64,000 nucleotides of DNA, taken from positions 3,615,569 through 3,679,568 of the forward strand of contig NZ_CM009578.1 in assembly GCF_002993885.1 (NCBI RefSeq). The letters run 5' to 3'. Source of the stretch: Sphingopyxis lindanitolerans (GTDB lineage Bacteria; Pseudomonadota; Alphaproteobacteria; Sphingomonadales; Sphingomonadaceae). A model generated the notes under the pieces. It saw only the letters and a list, made by a program, of their open reading frames with translations, ran no database searches and was not told the origin of the DNA. The position numbers were made by a program, and so were the translations under genes. Positions 32,595 through 41,877 of this stretch are shown here, piece after piece. How positions within the stretch are numbered: the first letter of the stretch is position 1; each line of letters begins with the position of its first letter.

Positions 32595-34220
32595 ATGGCG
32601 GCTTTCGCACGCATTCGTCTGATCATGCTTACCAGCGTGGCCTGTTCCACCCTTGCGGCCTGCGGGGCCGACGACGTCGCGTCGCCGGGCGAGGGTGGCA
32701 CGATCATCATCAACCCCACGCCGACCCCGACGCCGACCCCCACCCCCACGCCGACCCCGACCCCGACCGTCACTCCGGCCGCGGGCTGCCCCACCATCGG
32801 CGGCGGCGCGCTGACCGACGCCGGCACGATCAGCAATGCGGCGATCGGCAGCTGGCGCGTCTGCACGCTGCCCGCGCGCCTCACCGCCAATTCGACGCTG
32901 CCGAAGATCGCCGGCCTCCTCTATCGCATCAACGGCCGCGTCGATGTCGGTTATGATCAGGGGCCGACCGAGGAATCGACCGACAAGACCGACGTCACGC
33001 TGACGATCGATCCGGGCGTCATTCTTTATGGCGAATCGGGGCCGTCGTGGCTGAACGTCAATCGCGGCAACAAGATCCAGGCCGTCGGCACCTCGACCCA
33101 GCCGATCATCTTCACCAGTCGCGACAACGTCCAGGGCCTCAACACCGAAAGCTCGTCGGGCCAGTGGGGCGGCGTCGTGCTGAGCGGCCGCGCGCAGATC
33201 ACCGATTGCGCCGCCACCGGCGCCGCGCCGGGCAGCAACGCCTGCGAACGCCAGACCGAAGGTGCAGTCGACGACGCGCTTTATGGCGGCGTCCTCAACA
33301 ACGACAACAGCGGCCGGATGAGCTATGTTCAGATCCGCTATTCGGGCTATGTCCTGTCTTCGAACAGCGAGCTTCAGTCGCTGACGCTGCAGGCGGTCGG
33401 GTCGGCGACGCAGATCGACCATATCATGTCGTACAACAGCTCCGACGACGCGGTCGAAGTGTTCGGCGGCCACGCCCATGTGAAGCATTTCATCGCGGTC
33501 GGCGCCGAAGACGACAATCTCGACACCGACGTCGGGACCAAGGCGAACTTCCAATATGGCATCGTCGTGCAGCGCCCGAATATCGGTGACGCGATGATCG
33601 AGGCGGATACCGACAATGCGCTCGACGGCAACAATCCGCGCCAGAACACGCGGGTCGCGAATTTCGTCTTTTTCCAGAATTCGCAGAACAGCTCGTCCGA
33701 CAAGGCGTCGATCCTGCTGCGCGGCGGCACCGACTATGGACTCTACAACTCGGTACTGGTCAGCCCGACCAACCCCTGCATCAACATCAGCCGGACGCAG
33801 ACCGCGTCGGGCACCCAGAGCGTCGCGGCCGACGAGTTCGGCGCGCCGATCTTTCGTTCGGTGCTGATGCAGTGCGCATCGACCAAATATATCGACAGCG
33901 GCATCACCGTGGGCGCGGTGGCGTCGATCTTCGGCACCGGCTCGAACGGCAATGACGATGCCTATACGCCGACGTTCACCAGCCTGTTCATCAACGGGGC
34001 GAACGAGACCAAGGTGGCGGCGTTCGACGTCTCGACGCTGAATGCGCAGCTGTTCAACGGCATCGAACTGACCCGCGCCGGCTTCTTCGACAAGACGAGC
34101 TATATCGGCGCGGTCAAGGATGCGAGCGACACCTGGTATCAGGGGTGGACCTGCAACAGCACCGCCGCCGATTTCGGCACCGGCAACACGGGTCTGTGCA
34201 CCTCGCTGCCGACCGCCTGA
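32595..34220 (+). CDS. surface lipoprotein with Thr-Pro linker, parallel beta-helix-like
   Basis: A 541-aa lipoprotein. The signal peptide ends in LAAC with lipidated Cys23 in TLAACG; then a linker of nine Pro-Thr units (residues about 41-58) and a large domain with repeated short strands (NVQGLNTESSSGQWGGVVLSGRA; SYVQIRYSGYVL; IDHIMSYNSSDDAVEVFGGHAHVKHF), the look of a right-handed beta-helix. ATG at 32595 gives the clean signal peptide; the frame upstream is non-coding. It precedes a TonB-dependent receptor and the type II secretion operon, so it may be a secreted or surface-exposed substrate (inference). Confidence 0.82.
   Translation: MAAFARIRLIMLTSVACSTLAACGADDVASPGEGGTIIINPTPTPTPTPTPTPTPTPTVTPAAGCPTIGGGALTDAGTISNAAIGSWRVCTLPARLTANSTLPKIAGLLYRINGRVDVGYDQGPTEESTDKTDVTLTIDPGVILYGESGPSWLNVNRGNKIQAVGTSTQPIIFTSRDNVQGLNTESSSGQWGGVVLSGRAQITDCAATGAAPGSNACERQTEGAVDDALYGGVLNNDNSGRMSYVQIRYSGYVLSSNSELQSLTLQAVGSATQIDHIMSYNSSDDAVEVFGGHAHVKHFIAVGAEDDNLDTDVGTKANFQYGIVVQRPNIGDAMIEADTDNALDGNNPRQNTRVANFVFFQNSQNSSSDKASILLRGGTDYGLYNSVLVSPTNPCINISRTQTASGTQSVAADEFGAPIFRSVLMQCASTKYIDSGITVGAVASIFGTGSNGNDDAYTPTFTSLFINGANETKVAAFDVSTLNAQLFNGIELTRAGFFDKTSYIGAVKDASDTWYQGWTCNSTAADFGTGNTGLCTSLPTA
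32715..32768 (+). repeat. Pro-Thr codon repeat in lipoprotein linker
   Basis: Eighteen codons alternating proline and threonine (cc[g/c] ac[g/c]), nine PT units. The low complexity makes slippage in steps of 6 bp likely, so linker length may vary between strains. Confidence 0.9.
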
Positions 34221-34236
34221 CGCGCTTTGCTTCGAT

Positions 34237-34266
34237 GGGAGGGAGCGGCGTGTGCCGCTCCCTCCC
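34237..34266 (+). terminator. 13-bp perfect hairpin between lipoprotein and receptor genes
   Basis: Arms gggagggagcggc and gccgctccctccc with loop gtgt, starting 16 bp after the lipoprotein stop. It is followed by acatatttct rather than a pure T-run, so it may be a partial terminator that tunes receptor expression or protects the lipoprotein mRNA. Confidence 0.65.
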
Positions 34267-34316
34267 CACATATTTCTGGAATTTATGGGGTCTCGTTACC
34301 CCAAGGGATGACCGTC

Positions 34317-37040
34317 ATGACCAAGCCGCTCCGGCTCGTCCGCCTGTTGTTGATGTCCACGGCGTTCGTCGCGCCCGCCACGCTATGGGCGCAAGAAGCC
34401 GCGCAGGTGGAGCCCGCGCCGGTAAGCGCCGACCCGGCGCCTGCCGATGACGAGACCGACATTTCGATCCCCGGCGCCGATATCGTCGTCACCGGCCGCC
34501 GCAGCGCCAATATCGAGCGCAACGCGCCGCAGGTCGTCTCGGTCCTCGGCGCCGCCGATATCGCGCGGACGGGCGAGGGGAATATCGCGGGCGCGCTCGG
34601 CCGCGTCACCGGCCTCAGCGTTGTCGGCAACGGTTTCGTTTATGTCCGCGGGCTCGGCGACCGCTATTCGCTCGCGCTGCTCAACGGATCGCCGCTGCCG
34701 AGCCCCGAGCCGCTGAAGCGCGTCGTCCCGCTCGACATCTTCCCCTCCAGCATCATCGCATCGTCGCTGGTGCAGAAAAGCTATTCGGCGAATTTTCCGG
34801 GCGAATTCGGCGGCGGTGTGATCAATCTGACGACCAAGGCGGTTCCGCGCGAGCCGTTTCTGGAGATTGGCGCGACCATCGGCGGCAATTCGGAAACCAC
34901 CGGCCGGCTTGGCTATACCTATTATGGCACGGGCAGCGACTGGACCGGCTTCGGCGACGGCGGCCGCAAGCTTCCGTCCGCTTATGCCGCCTGGCGCGCC
35001 TCGGGGCTGCGGATCAATGATCCGAGCGTCAACCAGCAGGCGATCGCCGGTCAGTTCGTCACCGCGCGCAACGGCATCGTCCAGCGCAACGACGACATGC
35101 CCGTCAACTGGGGCGCCAATATCACCGGCGGCAAGGCTTGGGATCTGGGCGGCACCGAGATCGGCCTGATCGCGACCGCGGGCTATACCAACAAATGGCG
35201 TAGCCGCGCGGTGACGCAGCAGACTGCGAACGCGCTCGACCTGTCGTCGCTCAACACGAACATCCGCCGCGTCATCACCGACAACCGCATCGTCGCGAAC
35301 GCGCTGCTCGGGCTCAGCGCCGAGTTCGGCGAGAACAAGCTGCGCTGGACGAACCTCTATATCCGCGACACGATCAAGCAGGCGCGCCTCGGCGCCGAGG
35401 ATCGGCCTGATACCGCCGACGCCAATCCGGGGGTCAGCTTTCAGTATCAGGACACCGCCTGGTATGCGCGCCAGCTCATCGACACCCAGTTCGTCGGCGA
35501 GTTCAAGCCGTTCGACGACCTCGGCATCGACGTCCGCGCCGGCTATGCCAATTCGCAGCGCGAGGCGCCGTTCGAGTTGAGCTTCCTCTACAGCCGGTCG
35601 AACAGCCCGACCGATCCCTATGGCCAGTTCTTCACCAACACGCTGAACACCGGTCAGCGGCCGGGCAGCGCATCGATCGCTTTCTCCGACCTCAACGAGA
35701 ATCTCTATTCGGCGGGGGTCGATCTGACGTGGGAGATCGCGCCGCGCGTCAAGGCGGTCTATGGCTATGCCTATAGCGACACGAACCGCGTCACCGAACG
35801 CCGCGACTTCCTGTTCCAGGGCAATAATAATATCCCGCTCGGCGTTTCGCTGCTCCGCCCCGACCTGTTGCTGTCGCAGACGGTCATCTGCTTCCCGCCG
35901 CTCAATCCGACGGTCGATCCCGATTGCCCGGCCAATCCCAGCCCGACGGGGATCAGTCTGGTCGACAGCACGGGGTCGAACCCGACCTTCCGCGCGATCC
36001 TGCGCAATCACGCGGCCTATTTCCAGATCCAGGCCGACCTGCTCGACCAGCTCAACGTCAATATCGGCGCCCGTTATGAAAGCGCGGTCCTGCGCGTGTC
36101 GCCGGTGCAAGCCTATCTTGTCAGCCCGACGCTGCCGCCTGCGACCAATCTCAGCCGCGACTATCTGCTCCCCGCGGCGACGCTGACCTATGAAATCGAG
36201 CCGCAGATGCAGGTCCGCTTCAGCGCGTCGAAGACGATCGCGCGACCGCAGTTCCGCGAGCTGGTGTTCCAGACCTATTACGACCCCGACACCAACCGCA
36301 ATTTCCAGGGCAACCCGCAGCTCGTCGACAGCCAGCTCACCAACGCCGAAGGCCGGTTCGAATGGTATTTCGCGCCCGAACAGCGCGTGTCGATCGGCGG
36401 CTTCTGGAAGAGGATCAAGAATCCGATCGAGACCTATGCCAGCTTCGACGGCAATGCTGTGACGACCCGTTTCGCCAACGCGCCCGAGGCGACGCTCTAT
36501 GGCATCGAGTTCGAGGCGAAGAAATATGTCGACCTCGGCGGCGGGGAGGGCGGCGTCTGGGCCAATCGCCGCGCCGTGCTGATCGGCAATTACACCTGGT
36601 CGCAGTCGAAGCTGAAGGTCGGCGCCGATGACCCGGTCCAGGCCTTCCCCTTCACCGGCGCGACGCTGGCGAGCCAGTTCTTTCGCGACGGCGCGCCGCT
36701 GACCGGCCAGTCCGACCATCTGGTCAATGTCGAACTCGGGATCGAGGACACCGAACGCCTGTCGCAGCAGACGATCCTGATCTCCTATGCGTCGGACCGC
36801 ATCACGCGGCGCGGGCCGTCGGGTCAGCCCGACATCTTCGAGCGTCCCGGCATCCAGCTCGACTTCGTCGCGCGCCAGGGCATCCCGATGTTCGGCAAGC
36901 AGTTCGAGCTCAAGTTCGAGGCGCGCAACCTGCTCGGCACCAAATATAAGGAAATGCAGGAAAGTGGCGGCAACCGCATCTATTACAATCTGTACAAGCC
37001 CGGAGCGACCTTCTCGCTCGGCGGGTCGGTGAAATTCTGA
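34317..37040 (+). CDS. TonB-dependent outer-membrane receptor
   Basis: A 907-aa receptor. The ATG at 34317 has AAGGG 9 nt upstream; ATG 34308 is nearly on top of that site. Signal peptide (RLVRLLLMSTAFVAPATLWAQ), then the plug domain (IVVTGRRSANIERNAPQVVSVLGAADIAR; GLGDRYSLALLNGSPLPSPEP; FPGEFGGGVINLTTK) and a 22-strand-type barrel ending in Phe (SLGGSVKF). The FGGGVINL and PSPEPLKR spelling is that of the large sphingomonad/Caulobacter receptor subclass. Substrate unknown. It is paired with the lipoprotein and followed by a repeat and the gsp operon. Confidence 0.9.
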   Translation: MTKPLRLVRLLLMSTAFVAPATLWAQEAAQVEPAPVSADPAPADDETDISIPGADIVVTGRRSANIERNAPQVVSVLGAADIARTGEGNIAGALGRVTGLSVVGNGFVYVRGLGDRYSLALLNGSPLPSPEPLKRVVPLDIFPSSIIASSLVQKSYSANFPGEFGGGVINLTTKAVPREPFLEIGATIGGNSETTGRLGYTYYGTGSDWTGFGDGGRKLPSAYAAWRASGLRINDPSVNQQAIAGQFVTARNGIVQRNDDMPVNWGANITGGKAWDLGGTEIGLIATAGYTNKWRSRAVTQQTANALDLSSLNTNIRRVITDNRIVANALLGLSAEFGENKLRWTNLYIRDTIKQARLGAEDRPDTADANPGVSFQYQDTAWYARQLIDTQFVGEFKPFDDLGIDVRAGYANSQREAPFELSFLYSRSNSPTDPYGQFFTNTLNTGQRPGSASIAFSDLNENLYSAGVDLTWEIAPRVKAVYGYAYSDTNRVTERRDFLFQGNNNIPLGVSLLRPDLLLSQTVICFPPLNPTVDPDCPANPSPTGISLVDSTGSNPTFRAILRNHAAYFQIQADLLDQLNVNIGARYESAVLRVSPVQAYLVSPTLPPATNLSRDYLLPAATLTYEIEPQMQVRFSASKTIARPQFRELVFQTYYDPDTNRNFQGNPQLVDSQLTNAEGRFEWYFAPEQRVSIGGFWKRIKNPIETYASFDGNAVTTRFANAPEATLYGIEFEAKKYVDLGGGEGGVWANRRAVLIGNYTWSQSKLKVGADDPVQAFPFTGATLASQFFRDGAPLTGQSDHLVNVELGIEDTERLSQQTILISYASDRITRRGPSGQPDIFERPGIQLDFVARQGIPMFGKQFELKFEARNLLGTKYKEMQESGGNRIYYNLYKPGATFSLGGSVKF

Positions 37041-37053
37041 GCCGAACCAGCCT

Positions 37054-37140
37054 CGTCATTGCGAGCGGAGCGAAGCAATCCAGGGCGGCTTACGCCTGCT
37101 CTGGATTGCCGCGTCGCTTCGCTCCTCGCAACGACGATGC
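37054..37140. repeat. REP-like inverted repeat after the receptor gene
   Basis: Imperfect palindrome: cgtcattgcgagcggagcg on the left, cgcttcgctcctcgcaacg on the right, with inner arms caatccag and ctggattg. Interspersed elements of this kind follow genes in sphingomonads. It can fold into a long hairpin and may end receptor transcription. Confidence 0.75.
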
Positions 37141-37218
37141 GAATGAATGTCACGCGGCCCGCCGTCCGGCACCGTGCCCGCCGCCGTCAGCGCCGGACTC
37201 GCTCCGCTGACAAAAAAC

Positions 37219-37251
37219 TGTAATCTTACTGTCAACTGATTGTCATCGATC
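37219..37251 (+). promoter_or_regulatory. Pho box: three 11-bp direct repeats upstream of gspC
   Basis: Consecutive units CTGTAATCTTA (37219), CTGTCAACTGA (37230) and TTGTCATCGAT (37241) match the tandem 11-bp CTGTCAT-type PhoB consensus. They lie 53 bp upstream of the gspC ATG, the right place for activation of the type II secretion operon. PhoB control of type II secretion is known in Caulobacter. Confidence 0.72.
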
Positions 37252-37304
37252 GCGCCTAGGCGATTCGCGATGCAGCCTTTCAGTTGGGGGACAGGGACGA
37301 CGCC

Positions 37305-38174
37305 ATGGCAGTGCTGATGACCGGATCGGCCGTTCGGCTGCCGCGCGCGCTGCCGTCGTGGCTGCGCGTCGGGAAAGGCGCGCCGCGCGAGGCCCTGCCG
37401 TTGCTGCTCGTCGGTCTGCTCGGGGCGTTGCTGATCTGGCAATGCGTCCGTCTGTTCTGGACGTTGGTCGTGCCGCTGTCGCCGCTCGGCGCGTGGCAGC
37501 CGCAGACCGCGGTGATCGCTTCACCCGCCGAGCGGCGGGCGCTTTTTTCCAGCATCGATCCCTTTTTTCGCACCGCGCCGCAGGGCCCGGCGAGCGCGAC
37601 CGTCACCGCGCTTGGCCTGACGCTGTTCGGCGTCAACCTCAACGAAGCGACCGGGGGCGGTTCGGCGATCATCGCCGGCGAGGATGGGGTGCAGGCGAGC
37701 TATGCCGTCGGCGACGAGGTCGCGCCGGGCGTGACGCTGGCCGGGGTCGCCTTCGACCATGTGCTGCTCGACCGCGCCGGCACGCGCGAGAGCCTGTTCC
37801 TCGATCAGAGCGGCGAAGCTCCCGTCGCGAACCCCGCGCTTCCCGCACCGACGCCCGAAATCGGGAGCACCGCTGCGCCACCGAGCGGCGAGATGTCGCC
37901 CGCGGCGCTGAAAGCCGGAGTCGGCTTTGCGCCGCGGACCGAGAATGGCAAGATCACCGGCCTCGTCGTCCAGCCGCAGGGCGATGGTGCGGTCTTTCGC
38001 GCCGCGGGCCTGAAACCCGGCGACGTCGTCCGCTCGGTGAACGGCCGCCCGATCAGCTCGGCGGGCGACGCTGCCGCGCTGGCGAACCAGTTCACCCCCG
38101 GTGCGCGCCTCTCGATCGAAGTCGAGCGCGGCGCCAGCGTCGTTCCCGTCGCCATTCTCCTCGCGAAACAATAG
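37305..38174 (+). CDS. gspC: type II secretion protein GspC
   Basis: A 289-aa inner-membrane protein from ATG 37305 (GGGACAGGGACG upstream). One membrane segment (LPLLLVGLLGALLIWQCVRLFW), the homology region (ALGLTLFGVNLNEATGGG; YAVGDEVAPGVTLAGV), a Pro-rich linker, and a C-terminal PDZ domain (LVVQPQGDGAVFRAAGLKPGDVVRSVNGRPI). Links the inner platform to the GspD secretin and helps choose substrates. First gene of the operon. Confidence 0.92.
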   Translation: MAVLMTGSAVRLPRALPSWLRVGKGAPREALPLLLVGLLGALLIWQCVRLFWTLVVPLSPLGAWQPQTAVIASPAERRALFSSIDPFFRTAPQGPASATVTALGLTLFGVNLNEATGGGSAIIAGEDGVQASYAVGDEVAPGVTLAGVAFDHVLLDRAGTRESLFLDQSGEAPVANPALPAPTPEIGSTAAPPSGEMSPAALKAGVGFAPRTENGKITGLVVQPQGDGAVFRAAGLKPGDVVRSVNGRPISSAGDAAALANQFTPGARLSIEVERGASVVPVAILLAKQ

Positions 38175-38179
38175 GTCTT

Positions 38180-40387
38180 ATGCGTCTCAAACTGTCCCTG
38201 ATGCTCGCCGCCGCTCTCGTTTCCGCCACGCCGGGACCGGCGTTCGCGCAATATACGCTGAATGTCCGTGATGCCGATATCCGCGCCTTCATCCAGGATG
38301 CGGCGCGGATCACCGGGCGCACCTTCGTCATCGACGGCCGCGTCAACGGCAAGGTGTCGGTCGTCACCGACCGGCCGCTGTCGCGCAGCGAATATTTCGA
38401 GATTTTCCTGTCGACGCTGCGCTCGAACGGGCTCGTCGCGGTGCCGGGACCGAGCGGCAGCTATCGTATCCAGCCGATCGACGGCGCCGCGGCGCAGCCA
38501 GGCCGGATCGGCAGCGACCGCGCGGCGCAGAACCAGTTCGTCACCGAGATCATCCGCCTTCGACATATCGACGCCGTCGCGGCGGTCGAAACGCTGCGTC
38601 CGCTGGTCAGTCCGCAGGGGTCGCTGACCGCGAACCGCAACGCCAACAGCCTGATCGTCGCCGATTTCGCCGATAATATCCGCCGCATCCGCGCGCTGGC
38701 GGGCAGCATCGACCGCGACAGCTCGACCAGCCAGATCGTGACGCTGAAGAACGCGGGCGCGCGCGAGATCGCCGCCGCGCTCACCGCGTTGATCCCGGCG
38801 GCGGGCGAGGGGGCGAAGGCGCCGCTCGCGATCGTGCCGATCGACAGCAGCAACGCGATCGCGCTGCGCGGCGATCAGGCGCTGGTCGCGCGATTTGTCT
38901 CGATGGCGAAAGACCTCGACGCCAAGGCGGCGGGCGGCACCGAACTGCGCGTTTATTGGCTCGAACATGCCAATGCCGAAACCTTGCTCCCGACCTTGCA
39001 ACAGCTTGTCGGCGGCGGCAGCGACCCGGCGCAAAAGGCGGGCCTGCCGCCCGCATCCTCCTCTTCCTCTTCGTCGTCGAACGGCGGCAGCACGCCGACG
39101 CCCGCGCCGATGCCTGCTTCGACCTCGGTCGGCGGTTCGGGCGGCAGCATCGCGACGCGCGGGCCGGCGATCGTCACCCGCTACGAAGGCGCCAACGCGA
39201 TCATCGTCGCCGCCAACAGCGAAGTACAGCGGATGCTCGGCGAGTTGATCCGCCAGCTCGACAGCCGCCGCGAACAGGTGCTTGTCGAGGCAATCGTGGT
39301 CGAGATCGGCGACGATGCCGCGAAACGGCTTGGCGTCCAGTTCCTGCTCGGCGGCAAGAATATCCCCTTCGTCGCGACCAATTACAGCAATGCCCAGCCG
39401 AACATCTTCACCCTCGGCGGCGCCTATGCCGCAACCAAGCTGACCGAGGACAAGACGACCGTCGACGGCACGACCACGGTTACCCAGACGTCGAGCGCGC
39501 TCGGCAGCAGCCTGCAGGACGCGGCGGCGGCGTCGCTGCTGTCGGCGACCGGCGGCTTTGCTGGCTTTGCCGGCGATATCGGCAAGAACACGATCTTCGG
39601 CGCGATCATCAACGCGGTGAAATCCGACACGACGTCGAACCTGCTGGCGACGCCGCATATCGTGACCCTCGACAATCAGGCGGCGAAATTCCTCGTCGGG
39701 CAGGAAGTGCCGATCACGACGGGCGAGAAGCTCGGCGACAATTTCGAAAATGCGTTCCGCACCGTCCAGCGTGAAGAGGTCGGCATCAAGCTCGAGGTCA
39801 CGCCGCAGGTCAACGGCGCGGGCGAGGTCAAGCTGTTCCTCCGCCAGGAAGTGTCGAGTGTCGCGGGGCCGGTGTCGTCGCGCAACAGCGACCTGATCAT
39901 CAACAAGCGCTCGTTCGAAACGGTACTGACCGTCGACGATGGCGAGATACTGGCGATCGGCGGCCTGCTCAACGACGACGAGCGCAAGACGATCGAGCGC
40001 ATTCCGCTGCTCAGCGACATTCCGCTGATCGGCGAATTGTTCAAGTCGCGCAGCCGCAGCCGGTCGAAGACGAACCTGATGGTCTTCATCCGCCCGACGA
40101 TCCTGCGTAATCGCGAGGATAATGCCGCGCTCACCGCGCGCCGCTATGGCTATATCCGCGACTTCCAGCTTCAGCGGAACCCGAACGAAGAACCCGCGAT
40201 CGACACGCTGGTGCGCGATTATATGGGCACCGTCCCGCCGGTGCCGACCGCGCCTACGGCGGCGGACGTGACGATCGGTCCGGTCGATCTTCCCGCGCTG
40301 CGCGGGCAGGGCGGCAGTGTCGTTCCCGCCGACGTCCCGCCGTCGGTGTCGCAGGCGCCCGCTCCCCCCGTCGGAGACCGTCGGTGA
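38180..40387 (+). CDS. gspD: type II secretion secretin GspD
   Basis: A 735-aa outer-membrane secretin. ATG 38180 gives a clean signal peptide (LKLSLMLAAALVSATPGPAFA); the frame upstream is a shadow of gspC. N0 (YTLNVRDADIRAFIQDAARITGRTFVIDG), N1-N3 domains with a Ser/Gly-rich insert (SSSSSSNGGSTPTP) in N3, and the secretin domain (VGQEVPITTG; LRQEVSSVAGP; ILAIGGLLNDDE; PLIGELFKSR). Forms the exit channel. Confidence 0.95.
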   Translation: MRLKLSLMLAAALVSATPGPAFAQYTLNVRDADIRAFIQDAARITGRTFVIDGRVNGKVSVVTDRPLSRSEYFEIFLSTLRSNGLVAVPGPSGSYRIQPIDGAAAQPGRIGSDRAAQNQFVTEIIRLRHIDAVAAVETLRPLVSPQGSLTANRNANSLIVADFADNIRRIRALAGSIDRDSSTSQIVTLKNAGAREIAAALTALIPAAGEGAKAPLAIVPIDSSNAIALRGDQALVARFVSMAKDLDAKAAGGTELRVYWLEHANAETLLPTLQQLVGGGSDPAQKAGLPPASSSSSSSSNGGSTPTPAPMPASTSVGGSGGSIATRGPAIVTRYEGANAIIVAANSEVQRMLGELIRQLDSRREQVLVEAIVVEIGDDAAKRLGVQFLLGGKNIPFVATNYSNAQPNIFTLGGAYAATKLTEDKTTVDGTTTVTQTSSALGSSLQDAAAASLLSATGGFAGFAGDIGKNTIFGAIINAVKSDTTSNLLATPHIVTLDNQAAKFLVGQEVPITTGEKLGDNFENAFRTVQREEVGIKLEVTPQVNGAGEVKLFLRQEVSSVAGPVSSRNSDLIINKRSFETVLTVDDGEILAIGGLLNDDERKTIERIPLLSDIPLIGELFKSRSRSRSKTNLMVFIRPTILRNREDNAALTARRYGYIRDFQLQRNPNEEPAIDTLVRDYMGTVPPVPTAPTAADVTIGPVDLPALRGQGGSVVPADVPPSVSQAPAPPVGDRR

Positions 40388-41877
40388 GCGACGCCGAACC
40401 GGCCGCGCCGCCCCCGGCGCCGGTCGACATTCCCTATGGCTTCGCGCGCAGCCACGGCGTCGTGATCGCGCCGGACGGTGACGCACGCTGGCTCGCGACC
40501 TTGCGCGAGGGCAGCGACGCCGCGGTGCTGATCGAGGTGAAGCGCTATCTGGCACAGCCGATCCGCGTCGCCACCGCGAACGCCGCCGATTTCGACCGGC
40601 TGCTGTCCGACCATTATGCCGTCGATGCGTCGGCGGCGGCGATGGCGGGGTCGGTCGGCAATGGCGACCTCGACCTCAGCCTGCCGAGCGCCGAGGATCT
40701 GCTCGACAGCGCCGACGACGCCCCGGCGATCCGCCTGATCAACGCGATCATCGCCGAAGCGGTGCGGCAGGGGGTCAGCGATATCCATATCGAACCCTAT
40801 GAAAGCGGCCTCGTCGTCCGCATGCGCACCGACGGCGTGCTGCGCGAGCATCTGCGCATGCCGCCGCATGTCGCCCCCGTCGTCGTCAGCCGCATCAAGG
40901 TGATGGCGCGGCTCGACATCGCCGAACGCCGCGTGCCGCAGGACGGGCGGATCGGGCTGACTCTGGCGGGGAAAGCGGTCGATGTCCGCGTCTCGACGCT
41001 GCCGAGCCGCGCGGGCGAGCGCGTCGTGATGCGTATTCTCGACAAGGACGCGGCCGGGATCGACTTCGACGTGCTTGGGCTGGCGGGCGAGGCCGACCGC
41101 ATATTGCGCGAAGCATTGGCCGAACCCAATGGCATCATCCTCGTCACCGGCCCGACCGGGTCGGGCAAGACGACGACGCTTTATGCGGCGCTGAAACAGC
41201 TCAACGATGGCCAGCGCAATATATTGACCGTCGAGGATCCGGTCGAATATGCGGTCGACGGGGTCGGGCAGACGCAGGTCAACGCCAAGGTCGGGCTCGA
41301 TTTCGCCGCCGGGCTGCGCGCGATTTTGCGCCAGGACCCCGATGTCGTGATGGTCGGCGAAATTCGCGACCGTGAAACCGCCGACATTGCGGTGCAGGCA
41401 TCGCTCACCGGCCACCTCGTGCTGTCGACCGTCCACACCAACGATGCCGTCGGCGCGATCACCCGCCTCAAGGATCTGAAGGTCGAGCCGTTCCTGCTCG
41501 CCTCGACGCTCCGCGCGGTGATCGCGCAGCGGCTGGTGCGCAAGCTTTGCGATCATTGCCGCGAGCCGGTGCAGGCCGACAACAGCATCGCCGCGCTGCT
41601 CGGGCTTGATATCGGCACCGTCATCTGGAAGCCGAAGGGCTGCGAAGCGTGCGGCGGCAGCGGCTTCAAGGGCCGCGTCGGGGTGTTCGAGGCGATCAGG
41701 GTCGATGAGACGGTGCGCCGCTATATCTACGCCGGTGGCGATGAGGCGATGATCGCCAAGCATGCGTTCCTGAAGGCGCCGACCCTCGCCAGTGCGGCGC
41801 GCGCGATGGTCGCCAAGGGACTGACCACGCCCGAGGAAGCGATCCGCATCGCGCGGCGCGAGGACGTCGATGCCTGA
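40384..41877 (+). CDS. gspE: type II secretion ATPase GspE
   Basis: A 497-aa ATPase with a GTG start overlapping the gspD stop. Walker A GPTGSGKTTT, Asp box (SDIHIEPYESGLVVRMRTDG), Walker B DVVMVGEIRD, His box TGHLVLSTVHTND, and the zinc tetracysteine (CDHC and CEACGGSGF) typical of GspE. Drives pseudopilus assembly. Confidence 0.96.
   Translation: MSDAEPAAPPPAPVDIPYGFARSHGVVIAPDGDARWLATLREGSDAAVLIEVKRYLAQPIRVATANAADFDRLLSDHYAVDASAAAMAGSVGNGDLDLSLPSAEDLLDSADDAPAIRLINAIIAEAVRQGVSDIHIEPYESGLVVRMRTDGVLREHLRMPPHVAPVVVSRIKVMARLDIAERRVPQDGRIGLTLAGKAVDVRVSTLPSRAGERVVMRILDKDAAGIDFDVLGLAGEADRILREALAEPNGIILVTGPTGSGKTTTLYAALKQLNDGQRNILTVEDPVEYAVDGVGQTQVNAKVGLDFAAGLRAILRQDPDVVMVGEIRDRETADIAVQASLTGHLVLSTVHTNDAVGAITRLKDLKVEPFLLASTLRAVIAQRLVRKLCDHCREPVQADNSIAALLGLDIGTVIWKPKGCEACGGSGFKGRVGVFEAIRVDETVRRYIYAGGDEAMIAKHAFLKAPTLASAARAMVAKGLTTPEEAIRIARREDVDA

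Noticed and set aside
32354..32956. 200-aa frame upstream of the lipoprotein
   Set aside because: Overlaps the lipoprotein in another frame and covers the regulatory repeats; composition typical of shadows.
34383..36719. 778-aa minus-strand open frame
   Set aside because: Antisense shadow of the TonB receptor gene.
37805..40555. 916-aa minus-strand open frame
   Set aside because: Antisense shadow of gspD and part of gspC; no recognisable motif.
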